DNA from: Bog-473 sp963719485
Lineage (GTDB): Bacteria; Actinomycetota; Acidimicrobiia; Acidimicrobiales; RAAP-2
Direction: 5' to 3'
Assembly: GCA_963719485.1 (NCBI GenBank)
Contig: OY970387.1
Coordinates: 1,488,001 to 1,552,000 of the forward strand
DNA length: 64,000 nt
Numbering within the stretch: the first letter of the stretch is position 1; each line of letters begins with the position of its first letter. The notes under the pieces are model-generated. The model saw only the letters and a program-made list of their open reading frames with translations, had not been told where the DNA came from and did no database searches. Shown here piece after piece: positions 42,561-52,523 of the stretch. The translations under genes were made by a program, and so were the position numbers.

Positions 42561-44354
42561 GTGAGCGCCACCACCTTGACCAACGGTTCTGCCCCAGCCG
42601 GGGTCGCGCCCGACGAGGGGAAGTCGGCCTACCGCTGGATCGCACTGGCCACGGTGACGCTCGGGACCCTGATGGTGTTCATCAACCAGTCCATCGTCCT
42701 CATCTCACTCCCTGCCATCTTTCGCGGCATCCAGCTCAATCCGCTCACTCCCGGCAATACCGGCTACCTGCTGTGGATGCTGATGGGGTTCACCGTGGTC
42801 CTCGCTGTGCTGGTGGTCACACTGGGTCGGGTCGGGGACATCTTCGGCCGGGTCAGGATCTTCAACCTCGGCTTCGTGATCTTCACCGCATTCTCCATCC
42901 TCCTGGCCGTGACCTGGCTCACCGGCACGCCGGCCGCCATCTGGCTGATCGCGATGCGCATCGGGCAGGGCGTCGGCGGCGCCATGCTCTTCGCCAATTC
43001 CTCGGCCATCATCACCGACGCCTTCCCCGCTGATCAGCGTGGCCTGGGCCTGGGCATCAACAACACGGCAGCCATTGCCGGCTCCTTCGTCGGACTCGTG
43101 CTCGGGGGGGTGCTGGCACCGGTCCAGTGGCATCTCGTCTTCCTGATCTCAGTGCCCTTCGGGATCCTCGGCACGGCGGTCGCCTACGTCAAACTCGAGG
43201 AACGCGGGACCCGCACTCCGGCCAAGATCGACTGGCTGGGGAATGTCACCTTCGCAGTGGGCCTGATCCTCGTGCTGATCGGTATCACCTATGGCCTGCT
43301 GCCCTACGGCGGTCAGTCGATGGGTTGGACGAACCCCAAGGTGCTGGCCGAGATTCTCGGCGGCATCCTCATCCTCGTCGTCTTCGGGTTCGTGGAGACC
43401 AGGGTGAAGCAGCCGATGTTCCGGCTGTCCCTCTTCCGCATCCGCGCCTTCTCCGCGGGCAACGGGGCCAGCTTCCTCGCCTCACTCAGCCGCGGCGGCC
43501 TGATGTTCATGCTGATCATCTGGCTCCAGGGGATCTGGCTCCCGCTGCACGGCTACAGCTTCGCCGAGACGCCGTTGTGGGCGGGCATCTACATGATCCC
43601 GCTGACGGTCGGGTTGCTGGCGGCGGCGCCCCTCAGCGGCATGCTGGCCGATCGCTACGGTGCCCGGCCCTTCGCCACCGGCGGCTTGGTGTTGGCGGCG
43701 CTCACCTTCATCTTGCTGAGTCAGTTGCCGGTCAATTTCTCCTACATCGGGTTTGCCGCTCTCATCTTTCTGAACTCGGTGGGCATGGGCATGTTCATCG
43801 CGCCGAACCAAACGGGAATCATGAACAGCTTGCCGGCGAACCAGCGTGGTGCCGGCGCGGGCATGGCCGGCACGTTCAATGCCTCGGCCCAAGTGCTCTC
43901 CATCGGCCTGTTCTTCACCCTCATGATCCTGGGCCTCGCCTCGACGCTGCCCTCCGCGCTCTACCACGGCCTCATCGGGCAAGGGGTCAGCCCGGCGGTG
44001 GCCACGAGGGTCTCGCACCTGCCCCCGGTGGGCAGCCTCTTTGCCGCCTTCCTGGGGTACAACCCGATGCAGGTCCTGTTGGGCCACGCCGAGCTGGCGC
44101 GGTTGCCTCACTCGACCGCCGCCTACCTCACCAGCCGTCAGTACTTCCCGCACCTGATCGCGCCCGCGTTCTCGAAGGGCCTGACCGAGGCCTTCTCCTT
44201 CGCCGCCGGTGCCTGCCTGCTCGGGGCCGTGGCATCGCTCCTGCGCGGCGGTAAGTACCACTACCAGGAGCACGAGATCGAGGGGTCGCTGCCCCAGGAT
44301 CGGGTGCCGGCTCAGGAAGCCGTGGCCGAAACAGAGTCGATACTGGTCGACTGA
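42561..44354 (+). CDS. MFS drug exporter, DHA2 family
   Basis: 597 residues, 14 helices, starting at GTG 42561. It has GRVGDIFGRVRIF in the first loop, AMRIGQGVGGAMLFANSSAI in helix 4, and a long final loop with HLPPVGSLFAAFLGYNPMQ before the last helices, a layout common in large DHA2 exporters. It is translationally coupled (TGATG) to the MerR regulator, so export is probably induced by the substrate. Confidence 0.92.
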   Translation: MSATTLTNGSAPAGVAPDEGKSAYRWIALATVTLGTLMVFINQSIVLISLPAIFRGIQLNPLTPGNTGYLLWMLMGFTVVLAVLVVTLGRVGDIFGRVRIFNLGFVIFTAFSILLAVTWLTGTPAAIWLIAMRIGQGVGGAMLFANSSAIITDAFPADQRGLGLGINNTAAIAGSFVGLVLGGVLAPVQWHLVFLISVPFGILGTAVAYVKLEERGTRTPAKIDWLGNVTFAVGLILVLIGITYGLLPYGGQSMGWTNPKVLAEILGGILILVVFGFVETRVKQPMFRLSLFRIRAFSAGNGASFLASLSRGGLMFMLIIWLQGIWLPLHGYSFAETPLWAGIYMIPLTVGLLAAAPLSGMLADRYGARPFATGGLVLAALTFILLSQLPVNFSYIGFAALIFLNSVGMGMFIAPNQTGIMNSLPANQRGAGAGMAGTFNASAQVLSIGLFFTLMILGLASTLPSALYHGLIGQGVSPAVATRVSHLPPVGSLFAAFLGYNPMQVLLGHAELARLPHSTAAYLTSRQYFPHLIAPAFSKGLTEAFSFAAGACLLGAVASLLRGGKYHYQEHEIEGSLPQDRVPAQEAVAETESILVD

Positions 44355-44845
44355 TGGCCGTCTCGACGCAACGCAAGGAGGTCGGTGGGTCCCCGGACGA
44401 AGCCGAGGTCGGCATCCGCATCAGCGACGCCGCGACCCGAGTGGGTGTCTCGGCTCGGACCCTGCGGTACTACGAAGAACTGGGTCTGCTGACGCCGTCG
44501 CTCTACACCTCGGGTGGCGAGCGCCGCTACACCGCTGACGACCTGGCCCACCTGCAGCGGATCTTGGAATTGCGCGAGGTGCTCGGGATGAACCTCGATG
44601 AGATACGCGAATTCCTCGCTCTCGAGACGAGGCTCGACCAGCTGCGGGCCTCGTACCGCGCCAGTAAAGGGGCCACCAGCAAGAAGGCGCAGGTCGAGCA
44701 GAAGGCGACGCTCCGGGAAGCCCTCATGCTGAACGAGTCCCTGGCGGAGCAGATCAGCGCCAAGCTGGTACGCATGGACGGCTTCCGAGCCAAGTTGACC
44801 AGCGACGCGCAGCGCTGTCGAGAGCTGCTGGAGGAGCTGGAGTAA
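44354..44845 (+). CDS. MerR-family regulator
   Basis: 163 residues. The N-terminal HTH is IRISDAATRVGVSARTLRYYEELGLLTPS followed by GGERRYTADDLAHLQRI, shown here only in part. A coiled-coil dimer helix follows at about 85-160. No metal-binding cysteines are present, so it probably senses an organic compound. It overlaps the exporter stop. Confidence 0.9.
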   Translation: MAVSTQRKEVGGSPDEAEVGIRISDAATRVGVSARTLRYYEELGLLTPSLYTSGGERRYTADDLAHLQRILELREVLGMNLDEIREFLALETRLDQLRASYRASKGATSKKAQVEQKATLREALMLNESLAEQISAKLVRMDGFRAKLTSDAQRCRELLEELE

Positions 44846-44875
44846 CACCCGCCACTTCGCTACATTCGGCGAACC

Positions 44876-45277
44876 GTGGCTCCCGACGACAGTGCCGAGG
44901 CGAACGACGAGCTCGTCCGCCGCTTCATGACGGCCTGGGAGCGGCGCGACCTCGATTTCATCATCGAATGCCTCAGTGAGGACGCGGTGTACCACAGCAT
45001 CCCGCTGACCCCGATTGTGGGGAAGGAGGCCGTCGTCGCCTGGGTCCGCGGCTTCGCCGGCAAACCCCCGGGGCGTTTGGAGGTCCACCATCAGGTGGCG
45101 GCGAGCAATGTGGTCATGAACGAGCGGACGGATGTCATCGTCCTGAACGGGCGAACCGTCACCCTTCCCATCTGCGCGGTCTTCGAGATGCGGGCCGGGC
45201 AGATCCGGGCCTGGCGCGAGTACTTCGACCTGGCACCGGCTGCGGCGGCATACCAAGAGGGCCCGGGCACGGACTGA
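44876..45277 (+). CDS. Limonene-epoxide-hydrolase-like (NTF2-fold) protein
   Basis: 133-residue NTF2-like fold. ERRDLDFIIECLSEDAVYHS, PIVGKEAVVAWVRGF, and a C-terminal IRAWREYFDLAP fit the LEH family, with Asp/Arg/Asp-type positions available in RTDVIVL, RAWREYF and YFD. Epoxide hydrolysis is possible but not certain. The start is GTG 44876, 30 bp after the MerR gene. Confidence 0.78.
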   Translation: MAPDDSAEANDELVRRFMTAWERRDLDFIIECLSEDAVYHSIPLTPIVGKEAVVAWVRGFAGKPPGRLEVHHQVAASNVVMNERTDVIVLNGRTVTLPICAVFEMRAGQIRAWREYFDLAPAAAAYQEGPGTD

Positions 45278-45299
45278 AGGGGGTGCCTACGCTGGTGCG

Positions 45300-45638
45300 G
45301 TGGCCTATGACGAGGACCTCGCTCAGCGCATCAGGGCCCTGGTCGGCACCCAGAGGGACCTCACCGAGAAGAAGATGTTCGGCGGCCTGGCCTTCCTCGT
45401 CGCGGGGAACATGGCCGTCGCCGCCAGCGGCCAGGGCGGCATCCTCGTCCGCGTCGGCCCGGAACGGTCGGAGCAGTTGGAGGCGACGACGACGGCCTCG
45501 GTGGCGGTGATGCGGGGGCGTCCGATGCCGGGCTGGCTCCGGGTCGGCTCAGACGAGGTCAGGACCAAGCGGCAGCTGGTCAAGTGGGTCGATCTCGGGA
45601 TCGGTTTCGCCCGGTCGTTGCCGCCGAAGAAGAGGTAG
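45300..45638 (+). CDS. TfoX N-terminal-domain protein
   Basis: 112 residues. TfoX_N pattern: LTEKKMFGGLAFLVAGNMA, then ILVRVGP and a basic C-terminus KRQLVKWVDLGI. These short stand-alone proteins have no proven function in actinobacteria. The start is GTG 45300, 22 bp after the previous stop. Confidence 0.82.
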   Translation: MAYDEDLAQRIRALVGTQRDLTEKKMFGGLAFLVAGNMAVAASGQGGILVRVGPERSEQLEATTTASVAVMRGRPMPGWLRVGSDEVRTKRQLVKWVDLGIGFARSLPPKKR

Positions 45639-45663
45639 CCGCCCCGTCATGACGCCCTGACTC

Positions 45664-47973
45664 GTGCCTGACGACACCGCCACCCTGAGTCCGACTCCCA
45701 CCCGCGCCGGTTTCGCGCGCTGGATCCGTTCCAAGGACCCCGACCTCCTGGTCGTCAAGCGCTCGGTCCGGGCGGCGGTCATCATCCCGTCGGTCTTCGC
45801 CCTCGCCCACGAGACGTTCTCGAACCCACAGGTCGGCTTGTTCGGAGCACTCGGGTCGTTCGCGCTCCTGCTCCTGGTGGAGTTCACCGGGCCTCCCCGC
45901 ACCCGTCTCGCCTGCTACGGCGGTCTCTACGTCGTGGGCGGCTGCCTGATCGCCATCGGGACGGCAGTCTCGACCAACAAGGTGGCTGCCGTCGTCACGA
46001 TGGCGCTGGTCGGCTTCGCCGTCCTCTTCGCCGGGGTCGCCGCCCCCCCGGCGGCGACGGCGTCGACGGCGGCCCTGCTCACGTTCGTCCTGTCGGTCTC
46101 GGTTGCCCAGCCGGCGTCCGCCGTCGGACCCCGCCTCCTCGGTTGGACAATCGCCGCCGCGTTCTGCATCACGGCCGCCATGCTGGTGTGGCCACCCCCG
46201 TGGCACGACAACCTTCGGCGTCGCCTCGCCGCGACCGTCTCCGCCGTTGCCCACCTGGCCGACGCCCGCGCCCGCGGCACGGAGGACCCCGAGGCGTTCG
46301 AGGCCGTGACGGCAGAACTTGCGGGCCTGCGCCAGCAGTTCTCCGGGACGCCGTACCCTCCGACAGGGGCCGCGTCCGGTGCAGTCGCGCTCTCCAAACT
46401 GGTCGGGCGGGTCGAATGGGTCGCCGGCAACACAGCGATGATCCACGACCAGCATTGGTCGACCGAGTCCCTGCCGGCACTCGCAGTCACGCAGGAAGTA
46501 GCGGAGACGCTGCGTCAGACGGCAGCGCTGATCTGTGACGGCGAGGCGCACCCCGTGCACGACGCGTCGCGCATCGAGGCGGTCCAGGAGTCCACCCGTC
46601 GGCTCGATCGGCTGATCACAGCGGAGCTCGACGCCGACGTGTCCGCCCTGACCGCGGCTGAGACCGAACCGGCGAGTGGCACGAGGCATACAGAACCTGT
46701 CGAGCGGGAGGGCCTCGCGGGCGTTCTCGATCCTGGTTTCCACGCGCGCGGCCTGGGCATCGCCACCGAGATGGTGGCGGATGCGGCACTCGAGGCGGCC
46801 GGCGCCGACGCCGTGATCGACCGTCGTCTCGGGATGGACGATGAGTCCAGGTCGCACGTGTTCGTCCACCGGCTCTTGTCCCATCTGTCGTTCCGCTCGG
46901 TCTGGTTCCGCAACGCGCTGCGGGGTGGGATCGGCCTCGCCATCGCGGTCGCGGTGATCGAGGTCACGAACGTCTCCCATGGATTCTGGGTCGTGCTCGG
47001 GACGATGTCGGTGCTGCGGTCCAACGCCGTCGGGACCGGCGCGACGGCACTGCGCGCCGTCGGCGGCACCGCACTCGGCGTCGTCGTGGGATCGGCCCTC
47101 ATGATCGGCGTCGCCGACCACACCGTCTTGCTCTGGGTGTTGTTGCCTTTTGCGGTGCTCGTCTCGGGAATGGCTGCGTCGATGATCTCGTTCGTCGCCG
47201 GGCAGGCTGCCTTCACCTTGGTGGTGATCATTCTTTTCAACATCATCCAGCCCCTCGGCTGGAAGGTCGGGCTGACGAGGATCGAGGACGTGGCCATCGG
47301 CTGTGCAGTCAGCATCGTGGTCGGGTTTCTCTTCTGGCCCCGCGGAGCCACCGCGGCCCTCGGGCGCGCGCTCTCCACGGCCTTCACCGCCAGCTCCGGC
47401 CACCTCGCCGCCGCGGTGGAGCGGCTGACCGAGACGTCACGGCACATCGACATCGACGCCAGCTCGCAAGCCTCGCACCGCGCCTACCTCCTCCTCGATG
47501 ATGCCTTTCGCCAGTTCTTCGCCGAACGCGGGGCGAAGGTTGTCTCGGTCGAGACCATCTCCGGGCTCTTCACGGGTTCGAACCGGATCCGGCTCGCCGC
47601 CTACACCCTGGCCACGCTTCCCGTGCAACCCCCAGAGGAAGGCCGAGGCGAGGTGGAGTCCGTGGCTGTCGCCGAGGCGGTCCTCCGTGACTCCTACGCG
47701 TCGAGCCACCGCTGGTACGAGGAGTTCGCGGACTTCCTGGCGGATCGAAGGGTGGTCCTCCCCGAACCGCCAACCCACGGAGAGGTCCTCCACGACGTGC
47801 TGCGCAAGGCATTCGAGGACGTCAGGGACCAACAGCGGGGAGACCGTGTGCAGACATCGCTGCAGATGCTGTGGGCCGATGAGCTCCTCGAGAACCAGAG
47901 TCAGATGCAGAGCGATCTCCAGGCCTCGGCCGATCTCTTCGTCCGGGGGAGGCGCCGCGGGGTGCTGATTTAA
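45664..47973 (+). CDS. FUSC-family membrane transporter
   Basis: 769 residues with two blocks of about five to six helices (40-190 and 415-565) separated by a soluble region, and a long soluble C-terminus, the layout of fusaric-acid-resistance and aromatic-acid exporters. Typical segments are the RNALRGGIGLAIAVAVIEV start of the second block and FWVVLGTMSVLRSNAVGTG. It starts at GTG 45664. Substrate unknown. It stands alone, without the membrane-fusion partners used in Gram-negative bacteria. Confidence 0.85.
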   Translation: MPDDTATLSPTPTRAGFARWIRSKDPDLLVVKRSVRAAVIIPSVFALAHETFSNPQVGLFGALGSFALLLLVEFTGPPRTRLACYGGLYVVGGCLIAIGTAVSTNKVAAVVTMALVGFAVLFAGVAAPPAATASTAALLTFVLSVSVAQPASAVGPRLLGWTIAAAFCITAAMLVWPPPWHDNLRRRLAATVSAVAHLADARARGTEDPEAFEAVTAELAGLRQQFSGTPYPPTGAASGAVALSKLVGRVEWVAGNTAMIHDQHWSTESLPALAVTQEVAETLRQTAALICDGEAHPVHDASRIEAVQESTRRLDRLITAELDADVSALTAAETEPASGTRHTEPVEREGLAGVLDPGFHARGLGIATEMVADAALEAAGADAVIDRRLGMDDESRSHVFVHRLLSHLSFRSVWFRNALRGGIGLAIAVAVIEVTNVSHGFWVVLGTMSVLRSNAVGTGATALRAVGGTALGVVVGSALMIGVADHTVLLWVLLPFAVLVSGMAASMISFVAGQAAFTLVVIILFNIIQPLGWKVGLTRIEDVAIGCAVSIVVGFLFWPRGATAALGRALSTAFTASSGHLAAAVERLTETSRHIDIDASSQASHRAYLLLDDAFRQFFAERGAKVVSVETISGLFTGSNRIRLAAYTLATLPVQPPEEGRGEVESVAVAEAVLRDSYASSHRWYEEFADFLADRRVVLPEPPTHGEVLHDVLRKAFEDVRDQQRGDRVQTSLQMLWADELLENQSQMQSDLQASADLFVRGRRRGVLI

Positions 47974-47983
47974 GGAGTGCCCC

Positions 47984-49513
47984 TTACTTCTGAGCCGAGA
48001 TCTCCCGCTGGACCCGCTTCTGCTGAGCGGCCATCAGCGCGGTGGCGTGCGGTGGGATGGAGGAGACCTTGGCGCTGGCCGGGGGCAGCGACCCGGAGGG
48101 GAGTTCGGTGCAGATCGGGTGGAACATGGCCTGATCGGCCCCGGTCAGCGAGCCGGTCGGCAGCGCGGCGGGGCTCGAGAACGGATTCTTCGGCGCCGTC
48201 AGGACGGGAGCCTCGGCGAACGGCGGCCGTGCTGCCTTGAAATCGAAGAAGTCCACCATGTTGTGCGCGTTGGCGTCGCGGTAGGTGAGGGCCGGCAGGT
48301 TCCACTTCGTCTCGACGAACTTCAGGATCGAGGTGTGGTCGAACGTCTGGTGGGAGACGTAGTCCTTCTTGGACCAGGCCGAAACCACGCAACACGGCAC
48401 ACGGAACCCGGTGTAGTCGTAGGAACCGGGAACGTCGCCCGGCTTCAGAATCGGTTCCACGTTGTCCGGCTTCACGGCGGGTTGCGGGGGCACGTGGTCG
48501 TACCAGCCCCCGTGTTCGTCGTAGACCCAGAACAGGGCGGTCTTGTCCCACGCCGGACCCTGCATGACCGCGTTGATGACAAGGGCGGCGTAACCCTCGC
48601 CGACCGTGATGTCGCCGTCCTCCTCGGAGAAGTTGGCGTAGGGGTCCACCAGGCTGAAGGCCGGGAGGTTGCCCGAAGCCGCATCGGTGAAGAACTCGCT
48701 GACATGGACGGCTTTGGTCGGGTTGTTCAAGAACACCGGTTCGAAGAGCGCACAGGTGGGAAGGTCGGTGTAGTAGTCCTTCCACGTGATGCCGTGCTGG
48801 TTCAGCCGGTCGAAGATCGTGCCGTTGGGTGCATCGACCTTGGAGATACCGGTGACGTCGGTGCTGATGTTGCCGAGCGCCGTCCCCGCGATGAGGAAGC
48901 GGCGGTTCGGATAGGTCTGTGCCATGACGGAACAGAAGTAGCGGTCCCCGATGGGAAACAGCCGGGCCATGGAGTGGTAGAAGGGCAGGTCATCGGCTTC
49001 CCAATAGCCCATGGCCGCTCCGCTGCATCCCTTGACGAAGCCCATGTTGGTCCCGTTGTCGAAGCAGGTGTGCGACGCGTTCCACGACTGGGTGATGCCC
49101 GCATCGCTCTCGCCGCAGGTGTTCGGATTGTGAAACGAGCGGACGTAGCCCCCCGAGGGGTCCGGGTTGTAGTTGAGGGGTTTCCCGGTCGCGTCGAGCG
49201 TGAGCCCGTCGCCGCGGCCCAGAGTCCCCAAATGGTCGTCGAAGGAGTGGTTCTCCATCATGAGGACGACGATGTGCTCGATCTTGGGCATGGTGTCGGT
49301 GCCCGCAGGAAGATGCGGAAAGGGCCGCGAGCCTGGGTGCAGCAGCGATCCGTTCGGTCCGAGGCCCTTGGCTCGCGTCGTGGCGGCGTAGGCCTCGCTG
49401 CCGACGGCGGCTCCGAGACCTGCCGCGGCCAATCCGGAAGCGACGGTGCCCGCGAGGAGCGACCGGCGGGACAGTCGTGACGACCAGGGTCGTGGAGAGT
49501 GGCCCTCGGTCAC
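47984..49513 (-). CDS. Tat-exported phosphoesterase (phospholipase C/acid phosphatase type)
   Basis: 509 residues. The Tat signal has LSRRSLLAGTVASGLAAAG. The catalytic start of the phosphoesterase family is IEHIVVLMMENHSFDDHLG. Further conserved parts are FWVYDEHGGWYDHVPP with metal ligands, and FRVPCCVVSAWSKKDYVSH. It probably releases phosphate or lipids outside the membrane, consistent with phosphate-related genes elsewhere in the window. The start is GTG 49513. It converges with FUSC, the two stops being 10 bp apart. Confidence 0.9.
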   Translation of the reverse strand: MTEGHSPRPWSSRLSRRSLLAGTVASGLAAAGLGAAVGSEAYAATTRAKGLGPNGSLLHPGSRPFPHLPAGTDTMPKIEHIVVLMMENHSFDDHLGTLGRGDGLTLDATGKPLNYNPDPSGGYVRSFHNPNTCGESDAGITQSWNASHTCFDNGTNMGFVKGCSGAAMGYWEADDLPFYHSMARLFPIGDRYFCSVMAQTYPNRRFLIAGTALGNISTDVTGISKVDAPNGTIFDRLNQHGITWKDYYTDLPTCALFEPVFLNNPTKAVHVSEFFTDAASGNLPAFSLVDPYANFSEEDGDITVGEGYAALVINAVMQGPAWDKTALFWVYDEHGGWYDHVPPQPAVKPDNVEPILKPGDVPGSYDYTGFRVPCCVVSAWSKKDYVSHQTFDHTSILKFVETKWNLPALTYRDANAHNMVDFFDFKAARPPFAEAPVLTAPKNPFSSPAALPTGSLTGADQAMFHPICTELPSGSLPPASAKVSSIPPHATALMAAQQKRVQREISAQK

Positions 49514-49570
49514 CGTGGGTACGCTAACAACGAGTCCTTCACCCTGTCGGTCGGGGAACCGCCACCCGCG

Positions 49571-49987
49571 CTACGTGGGTGGATGCTCGAAGCTGTGCAC
49601 GTCGAAGTAGACCGGCAACAGGTACTTCACGTAGAAGGTGTGCACGATCCGTCCCGGATAGACGAGGTCTTCGTAGCGCTTGATCTTCACCCGATCGTCC
49701 TTCTCGGCGTAGCGCTCACACCCCACCAGTAACTCGTCGACCTCTTCACGCGAGTCCTGCAGCAAGCCGAGGTGGTCGTGGCCGGGCGAGTGCATCGGTT
49801 TATCGCTCTCGGCGAGAAGGATGAACTGATCCGGTTCGGCCGTCAGTAGATGACACGACTTCCCCGCCACCTCGGTGTCGAGCCCGGTCCAACCGAAGAG
49901 AGAGCCGTAGAAGGCGTCGATCTCGTCACGAAGCGTCTCGGTGAGGCTACCGATCGGGAAAGTCATCTCCATGTGGTTGAAGCGCAT
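49571..49987 (-). CDS. VOC-superfamily protein
   Basis: 138 residues. It starts with FNHMEMTFPIGSL and IDAFYGSLFGWTGLDTEV, a first glyoxalase-like module, then HDHLGLLQDSREEVDELL and YVKYLLPVYFDVHSFEH with possible metal ligands. ATG 49987 has GGAGA upstream. Function unknown. Confidence 0.72.
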   Translation of the reverse strand: MRFNHMEMTFPIGSLTETLRDEIDAFYGSLFGWTGLDTEVAGKSCHLLTAEPDQFILLAESDKPMHSPGHDHLGLLQDSREEVDELLVGCERYAEKDDRVKIKRYEDLVYPGRIVHTFYVKYLLPVYFDVHSFEHPPT

Positions 49988-50139
49988 CCGAGTCTCCTAC
50001 CCCTCCGTCACTTCGTCGCTGCACAGTCTGCCCGAGTCTGGGCCGGAATTCTCGGTCAGGCCCGATCGGGCTCCTCCGATCACGAAAACGGAATGTGTTG
50101 CGCCCGAGAAACCAATTCCTCCAGCCCTGGCCTTGAGTT

Positions 50140-51189
50140 CTAGAGCCACTTCCGTTTCTTGAAGAGGATGTAGAGAGCCGTGGAACTTGCGACCATCAGG
50201 ACCAGTGCGAGGGGGTATCCGTAGTACCAGTGGAGCTCCGGCATATGGTCGAAGTTCATGCCGTAGATCGTCCCCACGATAGTTGGCGCGAATCCGATCG
50301 CGGCCCAGGCCGAGATCTTCTTCACCTCCTCGTTCTGGGCCACGCTGGTCTCGGTAAGGCTTCGCATCTCGTCGTTCTGTTGCTGACCCACCAGCGTGCT
50401 GTGCACGGTGAGCGCATTCTGGAGCAGCGTGCGGAAGGAGTCTGCCCGCTCCACCATCCGGATCACATGGTCACTGACATCGCGGAAATTCCGTCGCAGC
50501 TCCAGGTCTATCTCGTACTTGTCGAAGCCCCCTTCGAGCGCGTGCAGGATGGCCAGGAGCGGTTGGGTCGCCCGCTGGAAATCGATGACCTCTCGGGACA
50601 GCTCGTAGATCCGACGGGCCAGCGCCCGGTCGCCACCTTTGAAGAGCTGGTCCTCGATCTCGTCGATGTCGTTCTCGAGGCCCGCCACCACCGGCGCGTA
50701 CTCGTCGACGACCTGATCGATGATCGCGTAGAGCACCGCTTCGGGACCGAGGCAGAGCAGTTCCGGGGTGCTCTCGAGCCTCTTGCGCACCTTGCCGAGA
50801 TCGGGCGTCTCGGCGTGGCGGATGGTGACGACGAAATCCGGCCCCGTGAAGACGTGGAGCTCCCCGAACTCAACCTCTTCGGTCGCATCGAGATACCGCG
50901 CCGGCCGGAGGACGGTGAACAGGGTGGTGCCGTACCGCTCCAGCTTCGGGCGCTGGTGGGCTGCGACGGCGTCCTCCACGGCCAGCTCGTGAAGCTGGAA
51001 TTCGCGCGCCACGGACCGGATCTCTTCGAGATCGGGTCGGTACAGCCCGATCCAGGCCATGCCGTGACGTTCACGCAGGAGCTCGTACGTCTCATCGAGG
51101 GTTCGTGGATCGGCGCTGCGCCGCCCACCGACGTACACCGCATTGTTGACCACAGCCATGGCGACCTCTGCTTCGTCGGGGCGACTCAC
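50140..51189 (-). CDS. corA: CorA-type magnesium/cobalt channel
   Basis: 349 residues: a large cytoplasmic domain, then two C-terminal helices with the selectivity motif YGMNFDHMPEL (GMN) between them and a basic end FKKRKWL. It forms a pentameric magnesium channel. The start is GTG 51189; ATG ten codons later is possible. No riboswitch is evident in the 150 bp before it. Confidence 0.93.
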   Translation of the reverse strand: MSRPDEAEVAMAVVNNAVYVGGRRSADPRTLDETYELLRERHGMAWIGLYRPDLEEIRSVAREFQLHELAVEDAVAAHQRPKLERYGTTLFTVLRPARYLDATEEVEFGELHVFTGPDFVVTIRHAETPDLGKVRKRLESTPELLCLGPEAVLYAIIDQVVDEYAPVVAGLENDIDEIEDQLFKGGDRALARRIYELSREVIDFQRATQPLLAILHALEGGFDKYEIDLELRRNFRDVSDHVIRMVERADSFRTLLQNALTVHSTLVGQQQNDEMRSLTETSVAQNEEVKKISAWAAIGFAPTIVGTIYGMNFDHMPELHWYYGYPLALVLMVASSTALYILFKKRKWL

Positions 51190-51338
51190 GGTAGTGCCAG
51201 GAACCTCGGCGGGTCATTCCCGATGCGACGACCCAGACCGATCCACCAATCGGGTCAGGCCTATTCAGCACCCCGAGAGGCACTTCTGATTGGAACCGGA
51301 TCAGGGCCTGGCTTGAAGACATGGACCGCTTCCGTCGG

Positions 51339-52523
51339 CTATTCGCGTCGGTCCCTGTCACCGGATCGTGCAGCAGTCCCTCCTGTGTTCCACGTTTGGC
51401 GAAGGCGCAAAGCCTGTGGGTTTCGCCTGTCGTGGATCAGCCGATGAAATGGGCGAACGGCCATAAAGGAGCGCGTAGCCAATCTGTCCAAAGGGTTCCT
51501 ACTCAGCGGCACGAAGATTCCCGCTATTTGCCTCCGATCCGCATAGAGCCGAAGGAACATCTGATTGTCACGGTAGGTGCATGTATCCATCCAACTCGCA
51601 TCCGTAGCCGTGTGAAAGTACTCCATGCACGCGACCTGCATGAGTGCTCCAGGCCCGTAGCGAGCGTAACGTTCCTCGTAGCAGATCTTGTACTGGAAAA
51701 GGCCTTCACCACCTCGGAGCCACACGCACATCGCCAGTGTCTGACCTCCAGCTTCGAGCGCGAAAAGATGGAGACGACCGGCGGCCGAGAACCCGCGACA
51801 CATTGCAGCAAAAAACTCCGTCTCGCCGGCATAATTCGTCATTGCGAGACGGGCGACAGCCTTGTATCCAGACTCCTCGAGGCGGAGGAACCGCTGGACG
51901 GCTCCAGGGTCTGCAGACCTGTCCACCAGGACCGGTTCTGTTCCGAGGTCCTCTGCCACCCGCCGTCTCCGCCGCCGAAGCTCTCGACGCGATTTCGCGT
52001 TGATGAGTTGCTCGTAATCGGGTTCTGGCCGCCTTCTCACAAAGCCGCGCTCCCAACTCTCGTACACGATGAAGGGGAGTTTGGCCATCCGGGTGGCTGT
52101 TCGAAGTGCTTCGAAGACGGGTCCGGTCTGAGTGATGTGCGGGAGGACGAGAATTCGCGAGCGACCGATCTGCCGCCTCTCGAGGAGTGCAGACAAGATG
52201 GTCGCTAATCCCTCAGCACCACGTTCGGTGTCGACCAGCGGTGTCCCGCATTCAAGAGTGCGGGAAGTCTCGGTCGTGACGAACGGGTATGGAAAACCGC
52301 GCCACTTCCACATGGAACGAATTGGGATGCAGGCATAGGCACGGTCGTCCTCCTCGGCGAGCAACATCTCGATCTGGGCCCCGTATGGCAGGTGAAGGGC
52401 AGCTGCCACCAGGAAGTCGGGCTCCAGAAACGGGTTTGGCTCTGCAGCGCGACTCGAGAGATCTCTCCACGCCTCACTGTCACGCGCATTGATGTCGCGA
52501 AGACGGATTACTCGAGTCTTCAC
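51339..52523 (-). CDS. CelD/BcsL-like GNAT acetyltransferase
   Basis: 394 residues with a double GNAT fold of the FemAB/CelD type. INAKSRRELRRRRRRVAEDL is the hallmark basic helix. WLRGGEGLFQYKICYEERYA and GALMQVACMEYFHTATDASW form the acyl-CoA domain. Such enzymes modify polysaccharides or cell-wall precursors. The base composition is a little lower in GC than its neighbours. The start is GTG 52523. Confidence 0.8.
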   Translation of the reverse strand: MKTRVIRLRDINARDSEAWRDLSSRAAEPNPFLEPDFLVAAALHLPYGAQIEMLLAEEDDRAYACIPIRSMWKWRGFPYPFVTTETSRTLECGTPLVDTERGAEGLATILSALLERRQIGRSRILVLPHITQTGPVFEALRTATRMAKLPFIVYESWERGFVRRRPEPDYEQLINAKSRRELRRRRRRVAEDLGTEPVLVDRSADPGAVQRFLRLEESGYKAVARLAMTNYAGETEFFAAMCRGFSAAGRLHLFALEAGGQTLAMCVWLRGGEGLFQYKICYEERYARYGPGALMQVACMEYFHTATDASWMDTCTYRDNQMFLRLYADRRQIAGIFVPLSRNPLDRLATRSFMAVRPFHRLIHDRRNPQALRLRQTWNTGGTAARSGDRDRRE

